IMG/VR virus record: IMGVR_UViG_3300046373_000092
Location: 18,066-82,065 of that record
Direction: 5' to 3' (one strand)
Source: a virus
Length of the DNA: 64,000 nucleotides
Position numbers and translations under genes: made by a program. A model generated the notes under the pieces. That model ran no database searches. It was not told where the DNA came from and saw only the letters and a program-made list of their open reading frames with translations. Positions 9,835-19,316 of the stretch are shown piece by piece (the stretch's first letter is position 1; each line of letters opens with the position of its first letter).

Positions 9835-9874
9835 TCAATAACATACATATTATTTTATGAGTAATATCCAGTAA

Positions 9875-9890
9875 TTAACAAATATATATG
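9875..9890 (+). promoter_or_regulatory. AT-rich promoter-like motif TTAACAAATATATATG
   Basis: The 16-base motif lies 30 bases before the start of the gene at 9920, in the gap after the fibre operon. Near-identical copies stand at 17970 and 62798 on + and at 61363 on the - strand, each at a gene boundary. It does not match a sigma70 -35/-10 pair, so I propose a phage-specific late promoter or activator site. Confidence 0.5.
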
Positions 9891-9919
9891 TAACAGCCCC
9901 ACTAAAGGAGAGGAGCCGA

Positions 9920-10288
9920 ATGGAAAAAGAATTCAAAGAAATGTTGATGAAGCGCATGCAGGAACAAGGAAAAGTTGATCCTAAAAAGCTTGAAGCAAAA
10001 GCTTCTATGATGAAAGAACTTTCTGACATGTTAGGAACTGACATGAAAGATAGCATCTCAAAAGGCATGAACAAAGTTACTGTAGCCTCGGATAGTCCAG
10101 AAGGCTTAGAAACTGGTTTAGATTTGGCTAAAAAAAAATTAAATGCTGAAGAGAACTCTGAAGACATGCCAGAAATGGAAGAGTCTGACGAAGAAAACTA
10201 TTCAGATGATATGCCAGAATCAGATGATGCAGAACTTGCTGAACTTGAAAAAAAGATTGCAGAATTAAAAGCTAAAAAATTAAAATAA
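9920..10288 (+). CDS. Acidic coiled-coil protein, possible scaffold
   Basis: 122 aa behind a strong ribosome site (AGGAGAGGAG). The N-terminal half is a charged helix rich in Met and Lys; the C-terminal half is very acidic (residues 78-105) and ends in a Lys/Glu helix (AELEKKIAELKAKKLK). Size, charge and a position just before the adaptor gene fit a small scaffolding or assembly protein, but capsid and portal genes are not visible nearby, so this remains a guess. Confidence 0.4.
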   Translation: MEKEFKEMLMKRMQEQGKVDPKKLEAKASMMKELSDMLGTDMKDSISKGMNKVTVASDSPEGLETGLDLAKKKLNAEENSEDMPEMEESDEENYSDDMPESDDAELAELEKKIAELKAKKLK

Positions 10289-10304
10289 TATAAGGCGGTA
10301 CTCC

Positions 10305-11270
10305 ATGGCTACAAGCGGGGCGCTCACCACTAAAAAACTCATAGCGTCTATTAAACGTAGATGTATGATTCCTACATCTCAAGATACATTCACGGATGCT
10401 GATTTGATTGACTTCTTAAATGAAGAAATGATGATTGGCATTGTTCCTAAATTAATGCAGCTCAAAGAAGAATACTTAGTATTCGATGAGTACGTTAAAA
10501 TAGAATCTAACACTTCAGCCTATACTGTTCCAGAAAGAGCTTTGGGAAGTAAACTAAGAGAAGCCTCTTACGTTGACAGTCTAGATCAAGGAACTGCTAA
10601 TGCTAACGAATACGAGCTTACTCAGATCGGAGTAGACGAGCGTTATTCACTAGCAAACAACACAATTGAAACTAGTAATTGGAAAAGATTTTACATGGAA
10701 GGATCAGACCTAGTTCTATTTCCAGATGTAGGATCTAACCCCTCTGGTTATATAAGATTTTTCTACCACATCCGCCCAGGCACATTAGTTGCCGACACTG
10801 AAGTTGCAGTAATCTCAAACATAGACAGAACTACTGGAGTTATTCTACTGGCTAACGCGCCAACTAAATTTCAAACTGGAAAGCAGTATGATTTCGTAAG
10901 AGCACGTTCGCCTCATAACATTATATCAATAGATAAAATGGCTAGTAACTACAGCACGGGTACTAAGACTATTCAATTTGCAATAGACGACATTCCCGCC
11001 AATCTTCAAGTTGGAGATTATATTTCTGCAGCAGGAGAGAGCTGTATTCCAAGCGTTCCCACAGAGCTTCACTCTATTCTTGCGCAACGTGTTGCGCAAA
11101 GGGTGTTGGAGTCTATTGGAGATACTCAAGGCTTAACAAACGCTACCGCTAAGCTGGCAGAAATGGAATCTAACATGGCGATCATGCTCCAATCTCGCGT
11201 TGAAGGTGCTCCAAGAAAAGTAGTAAATAGAAACAATACCATGAGAAGAAACGGTAGAGGATATTTCTAA
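10305..11270 (+). CDS. Head-to-tail adaptor / tail tubular protein A-like
   Basis: 321 aa. The N-terminus carries LIASIKRRCMIPTSQDTFTDADLIDFLNEEM (residues about 10-40, helical), followed by a beta segment with YTVPERALGSKLREASYVD, then RFFYHIRPGTLV, and a helical C-terminus. This arrangement resembles the adaptor/gatekeeper proteins of podoviruses that sit under the portal. The very large gene directly downstream is the expected nozzle partner. It overlaps that gene by one base. Confidence 0.6.
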   Translation: MATSGALTTKKLIASIKRRCMIPTSQDTFTDADLIDFLNEEMMIGIVPKLMQLKEEYLVFDEYVKIESNTSAYTVPERALGSKLREASYVDSLDQGTANANEYELTQIGVDERYSLANNTIETSNWKRFYMEGSDLVLFPDVGSNPSGYIRFFYHIRPGTLVADTEVAVISNIDRTTGVILLANAPTKFQTGKQYDFVRARSPHNIISIDKMASNYSTGTKTIQFAIDDIPANLQVGDYISAAGESCIPSVPTELHSILAQRVAQRVLESIGDTQGLTNATAKLAEMESNMAIMLQSRVEGAPRKVVNRNNTMRRNGRGYF

Positions 11271-14200
11271 TGTCTCAATACTTAAACTTAAACCCAAAAG
11301 GTTTATTTACATACTACAATAACCTATCGGAGGTTTCTCCGGGAGCCCTTCTGAAGGGAACTAATACCGTTTTAAATAGAAACGGAGTTATTAATCCTAG
11401 ACGTGGTATAAAGTATTACGGTCCTACTCTGCCGAATCTTGCTGATAGAGCAAAGCAATTAATGCAATATAAAGATACCCTCATCCGCCACGTTAATGAT
11501 AAATTAGCGTTTGAAGTCGGAGCTGGAGTATTTACTGATTTTGAAGGTGACTTTACAGAAGTAATTACTGGAGAAAGAACAAAGTATTTAGAAAATAAGG
11601 GTAACTTATATTTCACATCGTCAGAAGGAGTTCAAAAGATTTCTGTAAAGGACGCTAGTGAATTTGGAGATGCAGTAATTACACAAACAGGGGCTCCGGC
11701 TGCTTTGGGTGGATACGCTCTTCCAAACTATTCGACATTAGGATTTTTAAATCTTGGGTCACAAGTTCCATACCAAGTTACATGGTCTATAAAAGATGCA
11801 AATAATTTACTTATAGAAGGAGTTCCTTCGGAAATAATTGTTTGTAAAAATGAATCTCCAACCTCAGATGTTTCTGTAGACCTAACAGTTCAGATTCCTT
11901 CTGGAGTAAATGAAGATTATATTTTAAGAATATACAGAGCCGAGCAGTCTCTCTTAACAGATCCACTCAAAGTAACTTATAATTTAGTATTCGAAGGTAA
12001 TCCGGAGACAGTAGATATTATTTTAGGATATATCACATACACTGATTTTGTTAACGAATCTTTTAGAAATGCGGGGGAGCCTCTTTACACAAACGCTACT
12101 TCAGAGGGTATTTCTCAAGCTAACTATAGACCTCCAAGTGCTCGTGACATTGAACTATTCAATAACTCCGTATTCTATGCAAATACCAGAGAAGCTCACC
12201 AAAAAAACTTTTCAATGATTACGTCAGAAGATTTACTTGCAACTACTAAAATTACGATTGCGGATAATGATGGCACATACACTGTCCAATTTAGAGGACA
12301 AACGGAACAATCTACTATAGTTGTTCAACAGTCTAGTTTAATTACTGACCATTCCTTTTTCTTGGTAAACTCAGCAAATAATGAAAGAAGATATTTTGTA
12401 TGGTTCGATAAAAGTGGAGATAATATTACTCCAGAATATCCAGAACACGTAGGAAGATTCCCTCTTCGCATTGACGTATCTACTCCAATGACGGCAATTC
12501 AAGTTGGAACTGAAATCGAAAATACATTAGCCAATTTACTAGACTTTGCAGTAACTAGTTTGCTGGGAATTGTATCCTTTTTCAATCTTTATAATGGATA
12601 TGCCGATGCTACCGCAGACAGCGTAGGGCAGCCTACTAACTTTACATTCACGACTTTGCAACAAGGTTTAGGACAAGATGCAAGTTTAGGCTTCGCATTA
12701 CTAAGTAACAAAACTACAGACGCAGAAAGAATCGCAGAAATGACTAAAAGTTTAGTAGATACCTTTACTCAGATGCAGAATAAATATATCGTAAAATATA
12801 CGAGTACTTTTGATAGCATTCCTGGTATATTCTCAGTCATGTCTTCAAGTTTAGTGGATATGCCGTTCTACATCACCACAAATGAATTCGACGCCTCAAC
12901 TTCGTTTAGTCCAGCCCTAAATGTTGCATTTACTAACACTACAGCTACGGTAAGTCCTTTGGCGTGTACTCTAACAACTTCAGCCCCGCATGGTTTAGTA
13001 GTTGGAGATAAAGTTTTCATCTATAACTTCAAAACTAATACTTCCACAGTTAGCGGTCAATACACAGTTACAGCGGTTCCGACTTCTACTACATATACAA
13101 TTAATTTGACTATACTAAGCTTACTTAGCGCGGGGTTTGTTACTAAAGCCGCTGGAGCTAGTGAGAACAACGCTACAATCAATAGCTTATATTTTTCTAA
13201 AGATAATCAGCCAGAGTCTGTTCCTTTAGTTAATCAAATTTTAGTGGGGTCTTCAGATGCTCCAATCTTAAGAATTAAGGCTCTCAGAGAATCCCTATTT
13301 ATTTTTAAGACCGACGGGCTATTCCGCCTAAGCGGGTTCAGTGCGAGTGATTTCGTAGTACAGTTATTCGACAACACAGTAATCTTAAAATGCCCGGACA
13401 GTGTAGCTAGTTTGAGCAACGAGATCTACTGCTTTGCTAATCAGGGAGTCGTAAAGATTTCTGAGGTTGGAAAAGACGTAATATCTAAGCCAATCTACGA
13501 CAAGTTAATCCCATTCATCACTACTAACACTAATCTAGCGAAGGCTACGTTTGGGGTGGCATATGAATCGGATAGATCGTACATTCTGTTTACGGTTAAG
13601 TCTAAATTAGATACTACTTCTACAGTGGCGTATCGCTACAATGTGGACACAGATTCTTGGACTGACTGGGATGTACACAAGACTTGTGGGATCTTAAAAC
13701 AACTAGACGATAAACTTTATTTTGGTTCAGCCATTGCCAATACACTTGAGCAGGAAAGAAAGGACTTTAACAGGTTCGACTATGCTGACAGAGAAATTAT
13801 TCTAAGCTTAGCAGCCTCTTCATTAACTGGCAACATAATCAAGCCTTCTAATTTTGAAACAGTTGCTGTTAACGATGTTATTACTCAAACTCAGTATGTA
13901 ACACTTTACCAATTTAACCAATTGTTAAAAAAATTAGATCTAGACAATGGAATAAACAGCTACAGCTTTTTTGCAAACTTAGCAGCAGCCCCAGGAGGAA
14001 ACCTTTCTTCTTATTTTACTTCTTTAGTAACTAGATTGAATATTCAAGACACGAATCCGTTTGTAGATACTCATGGAAATACTTCGTATGTGTTCAATGG
14101 ATCGAGTGATTTTGCATCTATCCAAACTCAATACAATGCAGTTATAGATAGATTAAATGAATCTCCAACGTTGTTTCTGAGCAACTACGCTAAGTCGCTA

Positions 14201-14692
14201 ACTACGACATTACAAGAAGCTATTGTCTTAGAAAAAGACACAACCCTAAAGCAATTTACATTAGAGAAAAGTCCTTCGTTCATTCAAGGTCCAATCTTAA
14301 TTTATAAGGGAATTAATACAGAGATTGAATTTGTTCCTCAACATGGAGGAGATCCTTCAACTTTAAAACAATTTAGCAGCGGTACGATCCTTCTTGAAAA
14401 TAGAAGCTTTTATTCTGCTTACGTAGGGTTTAACAGTGACCTAAGTGTGAACTACGACAACGTACTCATTTCTCCAGTATCATACGGTAATTGGGGAGAT
14501 TTTACTTGGGGAACTGGCGCTATCTGGGGCGGTCAAGGAGATCGTGCTCCACTAAGAACTTATATCCCTGCTAAGAAGCAAAGATGTAGATTTATTGGAG
14601 CTAGATTCTCTCACGGGATTGCATTGCAGTCATTTTCACTATATGGACTTAGCTTGACGTTTACCGTTAGTAGCGAAAGAGCGTATAAATAA
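11270..14692 (+). CDS. Large tail nozzle (tail tubular protein B-like) protein
   Basis: 1140 aa, starting in a one-base overlap (TAATG) with the adaptor. The start region (LNPKGLFTYYNNLSEVSPGALLKGTNTVLNR, then INPRRGIKYYG) is typical of podoviral tail nozzle proteins, in which a beta-propeller-like platform follows. Residues about 640-780 contain further platform-like strands (RIKALRESLFIFKTDGLFRL). It should form the tube end through which the genome leaves. Length is above the about 800 aa of the T7 protein, leaving room for insertions. Confidence 0.6.
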   Translation: MSQYLNLNPKGLFTYYNNLSEVSPGALLKGTNTVLNRNGVINPRRGIKYYGPTLPNLADRAKQLMQYKDTLIRHVNDKLAFEVGAGVFTDFEGDFTEVITGERTKYLENKGNLYFTSSEGVQKISVKDASEFGDAVITQTGAPAALGGYALPNYSTLGFLNLGSQVPYQVTWSIKDANNLLIEGVPSEIIVCKNESPTSDVSVDLTVQIPSGVNEDYILRIYRAEQSLLTDPLKVTYNLVFEGNPETVDIILGYITYTDFVNESFRNAGEPLYTNATSEGISQANYRPPSARDIELFNNSVFYANTREAHQKNFSMITSEDLLATTKITIADNDGTYTVQFRGQTEQSTIVVQQSSLITDHSFFLVNSANNERRYFVWFDKSGDNITPEYPEHVGRFPLRIDVSTPMTAIQVGTEIENTLANLLDFAVTSLLGIVSFFNLYNGYADATADSVGQPTNFTFTTLQQGLGQDASLGFALLSNKTTDAERIAEMTKSLVDTFTQMQNKYIVKYTSTFDSIPGIFSVMSSSLVDMPFYITTNEFDASTSFSPALNVAFTNTTATVSPLACTLTTSAPHGLVVGDKVFIYNFKTNTSTVSGQYTVTAVPTSTTYTINLTILSLLSAGFVTKAAGASENNATINSLYFSKDNQPESVPLVNQILVGSSDAPILRIKALRESLFIFKTDGLFRLSGFSASDFVVQLFDNTVILKCPDSVASLSNEIYCFANQGVVKISEVGKDVISKPIYDKLIPFITTNTNLAKATFGVAYESDRSYILFTVKSKLDTTSTVAYRYNVDTDSWTDWDVHKTCGILKQLDDKLYFGSAIANTLEQERKDFNRFDYADREIILSLAASSLTGNIIKPSNFETVAVNDVITQTQYVTLYQFNQLLKKLDLDNGINSYSFFANLAAAPGGNLSSYFTSLVTRLNIQDTNPFVDTHGNTSYVFNGSSDFASIQTQYNAVIDRLNESPTLFLSNYAKSLTTTLQEAIVLEKDTTLKQFTLEKSPSFIQGPILIYKGINTEIEFVPQHGGDPSTLKQFSSGTILLENRSFYSAYVGFNSDLSVNYDNVLISPVSYGNWGDFTWGTGAIWGGQGDRAPLRTYIPAKKQRCRFIGARFSHGIALQSFSLYGLSLTFTVSSERAYK

Positions 14693-15096
14693 TGGCTAAA
14701 CTACAGACTAAAAAAATTAATGTAAACGACTTTTCTCCAGATGCTCGTCAGGATATAGCGAAGATTGCAAGGTCTTTAAACCCTTTTTTTGACGACGTGG
14801 AGAGAGCTTTTAGGAAGGGCTTGTCTGTGGAAGACAACCTACCATTTCAATACATTACAGTAACTCTAGAAGTTGATGCAAACGGCAAGCCAAAACAGCA
14901 GGTAAGCACATCTTTTAACTTGACAAATTTGAAAGGCTGCGTTATAATTAATGCTAAAGCTGCCGATACTACTGTGTTCCCCACAGCCACGCCTTTTGCA
15001 AGTTTCAATACTTCAGGCTCTGTATTTACAGTAACGAATGTTGCCGGTTTACCCGCAGATAAATCATTCACACTAACCCTTTTATTGATGGCGTAA
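14692..15096 (+). CDS. Conserved virion-associated hypothetical protein
   Basis: 134 aa between nozzle and internal virion genes, overlapping the former by one base. A helical N-terminus (DARQDIAKIARSLNPFFDDVERAF) is followed by a beta-rich domain ending in SFTLTLLLMA. Position suggests a small tail or ejection-complex component; no recognised family. Confidence 0.45.
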   Translation: MAKLQTKKINVNDFSPDARQDIAKIARSLNPFFDDVERAFRKGLSVEDNLPFQYITVTLEVDANGKPKQQVSTSFNLTNLKGCVIINAKAADTTVFPTATPFASFNTSGSVFTVTNVAGLPADKSFTLTLLLMA

Positions 15097-15097
15097 T

Positions 15098-17548
15098 ATG
15101 ACACAAGAAGAACAAGACGTAGTAAATTTAGCCACTCCTGAAAACTTCCTGGGTTTTGACGATAAGGGCAGCGCTATTATCAGAAATGCCAGTGGACAGT
15201 TACAAGCTTACGGAGGCTCCGACTGGACCGCAGTTACCGATGCTTTAAAAGCTAAGCACGGAGAAAAATCATTTAACGACTATATTGGTAATGAACAATT
15301 AAAAGCTTTGGGTGGAGAATTCCAAGGTATTGATGAAGAGTCTGGAGCTGCTGTCTTTACAAAAGACGGAGAGACTTTCGGTATTGCAAAAGATGACCCT
15401 GACTACAAAAATCTATTTAATGTAGCTAAGAATTCTGCTCCGGCTAAAACTTGGTTTAACCCAAATTACGAAAAACAATTTAATCAAATTCAAGAAAAGG
15501 GAACTCAGTTTTCTGGATTCGATGATCAGGGAAATGCTCTATTTAAAAACAAAGTAGGACAATACGAAACAGTAACTAATAAAGATGCTGGATTTTACAA
15601 GTATGCTCAGAAGTTTAAATCTGATCAAAAATTCCAAGGTGTTCAAGGTGTATCTAATGCAGTAAAGGGAGAGAACGTTGCTCCTATTGGAAACATGAAT
15701 TCTAATGTAGCCTCTACTTCTGCCGACGCCAATAGAAAAGCATTAGGTGCTCAAGGTGGAGGATTTAGTCGATTTTCTGCAAGCTCAACCACCCCAGGTA
15801 AATTACAAAACAATGCTCCCAGTGCTAATCAACCGACTACTGTGGGAGGAGCTAAGCCGCCAGTCAATATCGCTCCACCTACTACAGCTTCAGCAGCTCA
15901 ACAGCAGCCAGTTGGATCGTACAATGCTCAAGCCCTAAATACAGGAGCTAAAGTTAAAAAAGCTAAAGCTCAGCCAGTACAAGCTCCTCCTTCGATGAGT
16001 GTTTCTGACATTGCTGTAAAGATGGGTAAAGAATACGCTACGAACTTTGCTAATCAAAAATTAGCTGAAGTAAAAACTGCTGCTAAAGAAGGAGCTACAA
16101 ACTTCGTCAAAACAGCAACACAGCCATACAGAGATTTAGCTAGTGGACAAATAAAAGAAGCCACTGGATTTGACCCTTCAAAGTCTTTATCTGAACAAGC
16201 GGCAGAACAGGCAGGAAAGGCAACTGGAGTAGATTCACAATATTTCGTTGATCCAAAAAATGCAGCAATAAACCAAGCTAGTAGTGCTATAAATGATAAA
16301 CTAGGATTCGATGCAGTAGCTGCAGCCCGAGATCCTAAAGCATATTTAAAGCAACAAGCTGAAGAGCAGTTATCAAAACAACTGGGCTTCAACGTTGCTG
16401 AGTTAGCCAAAGATCCAAAGCAGTTTGCAATCAACCAAGGTGTAAACATGCTCGCCAATTATACGGGTGCCGACGCTGGGACTTTAGCCGGAGCTGCCGG
16501 AGCCTTATTTAAAGGCGGAAACATGGTTGAGAACGCTAAGGAATATGCAAAAGAAGAAGCTAAAAGACAAGCTAAGCAAGCTGCTCTAAATCAAATCGCA
16601 AGTTATTACGGAGTAGATGCCAACGCAGTAGGTGGAGCTTACGACGTAGGTAAAGACGTATTGAAGGGCGGAGTAAGCGAAGACACGGCTAGAAAGGCTG
16701 GAGAGACTGCGGCTAGAGCTGCCGTAATGTACTACACGGGAGGAACAGTAACCCCAGAAAATTTAGAGTTGGCATCTAACGTATTACTAAAAGGATATGA
16801 AGGAGCTTCTAATAAGTTTGGAACGGTTGGAACACTAGCTGCCCACCCTTTAAAAACTTATGGTGAGATGTATGGAGCAGCCGGAGATATCCTAGATTAC
16901 GGAATTAAAGATGTCGGACAAATGGGAGCTGACATGTATAGCAACGGTAAGAATGATATTGGTGGTCTTAAAATGATTGCTAAAGGTAACATTGGCGATG
17001 GTATTTCTCAAATAGCCAAAGGCTCTTTAGACATGGTTACAAAAAATATCGCAGCATCCCCCGTAGCTGCTGTTAAAAAGATTGTATCTTCAGTAGGTAG
17101 CGCAGTTAAAAACATTTTCTGTTTTGACGGTAACACTGAAATTTTAATGGAAGATGGCAGCTATAAAAAAATTAAGCTAATTAAACTAGGGGATAAAATT
17201 GCTCTAGGTGGATTAGTAACGGCTATCGGACAATCAGCCTCTACTGAAATCTACAACTACAACGGAGTAAAGGTAGCTGGCGGACATGCGGTTTTTGAAG
17301 ATGGAAAATGGGTACGAGTCTTCGATAGTAAGAAAGGTGAGTTACTGGAAGGGGAAGAGCTTATAGTTTATCCAATGTCGACAGAACACCACTTAATCGT
17401 AACTAAAGACCAGATCTGGGCTGACTTACTGGAAGTAGACGACAAGCAAAACAAAACTGAAGCTGAGTCTTTAAAAGAACTCAACAAGCAGACAGTAAAA
17501 AATAAAATGTTGAAATCTTACCTGAAGGTTAAATTTGGAATTAGTTAA
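15098..17548 (+). CDS. Internal virion protein with C-terminal Hint domain
   Basis: 816 aa. Two related N-terminal repeats carry FxGFDDxGxAxxxN (about residues 17 and 143). A proline/alanine linker (about 200-300) and a long alanine-rich, amphipathic region with DPKxxxxxQA repeats follow, as expected for an ejection protein. From Cys675 the protein becomes a Hint (hedgehog/intein) domain: CFDGNTEILMEDGSYKKI, KLGDKI, a GGHAVFEDGKWVRV block and EHHLIVT. Hint domains self-cleave at the conserved Cys in their family; processing of this protein is inferred. A GNAT gene overlaps its 3' end. Confidence 0.7.
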   Translation: MTQEEQDVVNLATPENFLGFDDKGSAIIRNASGQLQAYGGSDWTAVTDALKAKHGEKSFNDYIGNEQLKALGGEFQGIDEESGAAVFTKDGETFGIAKDDPDYKNLFNVAKNSAPAKTWFNPNYEKQFNQIQEKGTQFSGFDDQGNALFKNKVGQYETVTNKDAGFYKYAQKFKSDQKFQGVQGVSNAVKGENVAPIGNMNSNVASTSADANRKALGAQGGGFSRFSASSTTPGKLQNNAPSANQPTTVGGAKPPVNIAPPTTASAAQQQPVGSYNAQALNTGAKVKKAKAQPVQAPPSMSVSDIAVKMGKEYATNFANQKLAEVKTAAKEGATNFVKTATQPYRDLASGQIKEATGFDPSKSLSEQAAEQAGKATGVDSQYFVDPKNAAINQASSAINDKLGFDAVAAARDPKAYLKQQAEEQLSKQLGFNVAELAKDPKQFAINQGVNMLANYTGADAGTLAGAAGALFKGGNMVENAKEYAKEEAKRQAKQAALNQIASYYGVDANAVGGAYDVGKDVLKGGVSEDTARKAGETAARAAVMYYTGGTVTPENLELASNVLLKGYEGASNKFGTVGTLAAHPLKTYGEMYGAAGDILDYGIKDVGQMGADMYSNGKNDIGGLKMIAKGNIGDGISQIAKGSLDMVTKNIAASPVAAVKKIVSSVGSAVKNIFCFDGNTEILMEDGSYKKIKLIKLGDKIALGGLVTAIGQSASTEIYNYNGVKVAGGHAVFEDGKWVRVFDSKKGELLEGEELIVYPMSTEHHLIVTKDQIWADLLEVDDKQNKTEAESLKELNKQTVKNKMLKSYLKVKFGIS

Positions 17549-17963
17549 ATACGAAAATGAGGATTATCCACTAATTTTAGAATGGTTTGCCAAGTACAAC
17601 TGGGCTCCTTGCGATGCTGACTGCTTCCCAGTGAACACTTACTTCGCTGTTAAAGACGGACGTAAGCTAGCACTATCTTGCTTCATGGCTACAGATTCTA
17701 CCATAGCCTTTATGGGAATTACCCTCACCAATAGAGATGAAGGTTCTCCCGCAGAGCAATCAGAAGCTGTTGATTTTTTGTTGAAGGAAATTGCCCAAAA
17801 AGCCAAAGAACAAGGTTACAACTACTTATACAATTTCACTGAAAGTAGAGCTATGGTCTATAGATTTAGAAAACAGGGATTCAGAGTGGCTAACCGAGGA
17901 ATATCTTACAGTATCGTGGGGGATTTAACAAATACCGGACGTACTAAATTTTTCGAAGAATAA
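17535..17963 (+). CDS. GNAT-like N-acetyltransferase, TTG start
   Basis: 142 aa. The start is a TTG inside the last 14 bases of the Hint-protein gene, with GAAGG just upstream. The order FAVKDGRKLALSCFMATDSTIAFMGIT (central strands), then LLKEIAQKAKEQGYNYLYNFTESRAMVYRFRKQGFRV (the alpha-3 to beta-5 region with a KxGF end) is characteristic of the GNAT fold. The acetyl-CoA pyrophosphate loop is poorly conserved. Coupling to the internal virion protein suggests that a virion or host protein is the substrate, but that is inference. Confidence 0.6.
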   Translation: MELVKYENEDYPLILEWFAKYNWAPCDADCFPVNTYFAVKDGRKLALSCFMATDSTIAFMGITLTNRDEGSPAEQSEAVDFLLKEIAQKAKEQGYNYLYNFTESRAMVYRFRKQGFRVANRGISYSIVGDLTNTGRTKFFEE

Positions 17964-17969
17964 GCTAAG

Positions 17970-17984
17970 TTAACAAATATATGT
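17970..17984 (+). promoter_or_regulatory. AT-rich promoter-like motif TTAACAAATATATGT
   Basis: Second + strand copy of the motif seen at 9875. It lies in the 33-base gap after the GNAT gene and 12 bases before the ATG at 17997, so a transcript starting here would drive the remaining internal virion genes and the holin. The short distance to the ATG means it could also act in a leader RNA. Confidence 0.5.
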
Positions 17985-17996
17985 AGAGGTTCACAC

Positions 17997-19307
17997 ATGG
18001 GATTATTCGATTCACTATTAAAATCAGTATCTAACTATATACCTGACGAATACGAAGACGATGTTGCGGCTGCCGCACAAGAATATGCTCCTCAAGCCAA
18101 AGAGCTTGGATCTAGTGCTTTGTCGAGTATTGGCAGTTCTTTAAGTGGATTATTCAACTCAAACCCTACCAACGGCAGAATGTCTGACGAAGACTACGCT
18201 AAGTGGAAAGCGGCTGGGAATGACGACTCAAAACCTGGCTTTTGGGAAAACCTATTTACGGACGATCCAAACTCTGGATGGTACGATACAATGAACCAAG
18301 TTCCAGACAATGAAAAATACACTACTCGTGCTGAGCTAGAGGCTGCTAAACTTGCTAATGCAAATAAAGCTAAGTCTCCCGGAATAATGGATAGTATTAA
18401 GAATTATTTCACCGACGATCCTAATTCTGGATGGTATGATGAAATGACGAACAACAATGCACTAAGAAGCGGAGAAGCTGATTACGATGCATATCTAAAA
18501 AATCTTAGAAGTGGGGAAGCAGCATACGCATCTAACCCTACAAACAGTAACATGCTTGAAAGCGCCTATAAAACAGCTCTATCTGGAATTGGAAAGGCAG
18601 CCCCTACGTTAGGTGCCCTTGCCCCAGTGCTAGGCTCAGGACTTGGATATTTAGCCTCTAGTGGCTTAAGAGATCAATCTCAGTCCGCTTACAACAACTC
18701 ATTAAATTCCGCAGGAACTCAAGTTTCTATGGGACCATCAGCTTCTGAAAATCTTCAAGACAGTCAACAGGATTTAGCAAACAGAGCTACAGCTACTCAA
18801 ATGATTGCACAACGTGCGAATATGGGATTAACTGACGAAGATAAGGCTATGTTCGAAAAGGCTAGGCAACAAGCTGACGAAGGATTCCAAGCTAATCAAT
18901 CTAAAATTACTACAGACCTAAACAGACGCGGCATGGGACTATCTCCAGCTTTAGTAATGGCTCAACAACAACAAGCTGCTCAAGACAACGCAAAACGTCA
19001 GAATGACGCTCAACTAGCTCAGACTGCAGAATCATTTAAAGCTAAACAAGCGGCTGCTACAGCACTCGGTACAATGGCTAACGCAAACCTACAAGGTGAC
19101 TTTAGCAGAGGTTTAGCTAAGGCTAACAATCAAGATGCTATCTCTAGATTCAATGCTGAACAAGAACGTGCTCGCGCAAATGCCCTTACTCAAGCTCAAC
19201 AGACTCAAGGAAATCAACTTGGAAATGCTGCAGCAGATAAGGCAGGAGCTATCACTAATATTGGAAGCGGGATTGGAACGGCTATCGGCGCTCTACTAAA
19301 AAAATAA
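17997..19307 (+). CDS. Internal virion (ejection) protein
   Basis: 436 aa. Residues about 85-150 hold a tandem repeat of FTDDPNSGWYDxM, and a short repeat LRSGEAxYxxY follows near 155-180. From about 190 the protein is an alanine/glutamine-rich helix with Gly-rich membrane-like stretches (APTLGALAPVLGSGLGYLAS) and ends in a glycine zipper (GSGIGTAIGALLKK). Such composition is typical of podovirus proteins ejected to cross the envelope. Start preceded by AGAGG. Confidence 0.55.
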   Translation: MGLFDSLLKSVSNYIPDEYEDDVAAAAQEYAPQAKELGSSALSSIGSSLSGLFNSNPTNGRMSDEDYAKWKAAGNDDSKPGFWENLFTDDPNSGWYDTMNQVPDNEKYTTRAELEAAKLANANKAKSPGIMDSIKNYFTDDPNSGWYDEMTNNNALRSGEADYDAYLKNLRSGEAAYASNPTNSNMLESAYKTALSGIGKAAPTLGALAPVLGSGLGYLASSGLRDQSQSAYNNSLNSAGTQVSMGPSASENLQDSQQDLANRATATQMIAQRANMGLTDEDKAMFEKARQQADEGFQANQSKITTDLNRRGMGLSPALVMAQQQQAAQDNAKRQNDAQLAQTAESFKAKQAAATALGTMANANLQGDFSRGLAKANNQDAISRFNAEQERARANALTQAQQTQGNQLGNAAADKAGAITNIGSGIGTAIGALLKK

Positions 19308-19316
19308 GGAATTAAT

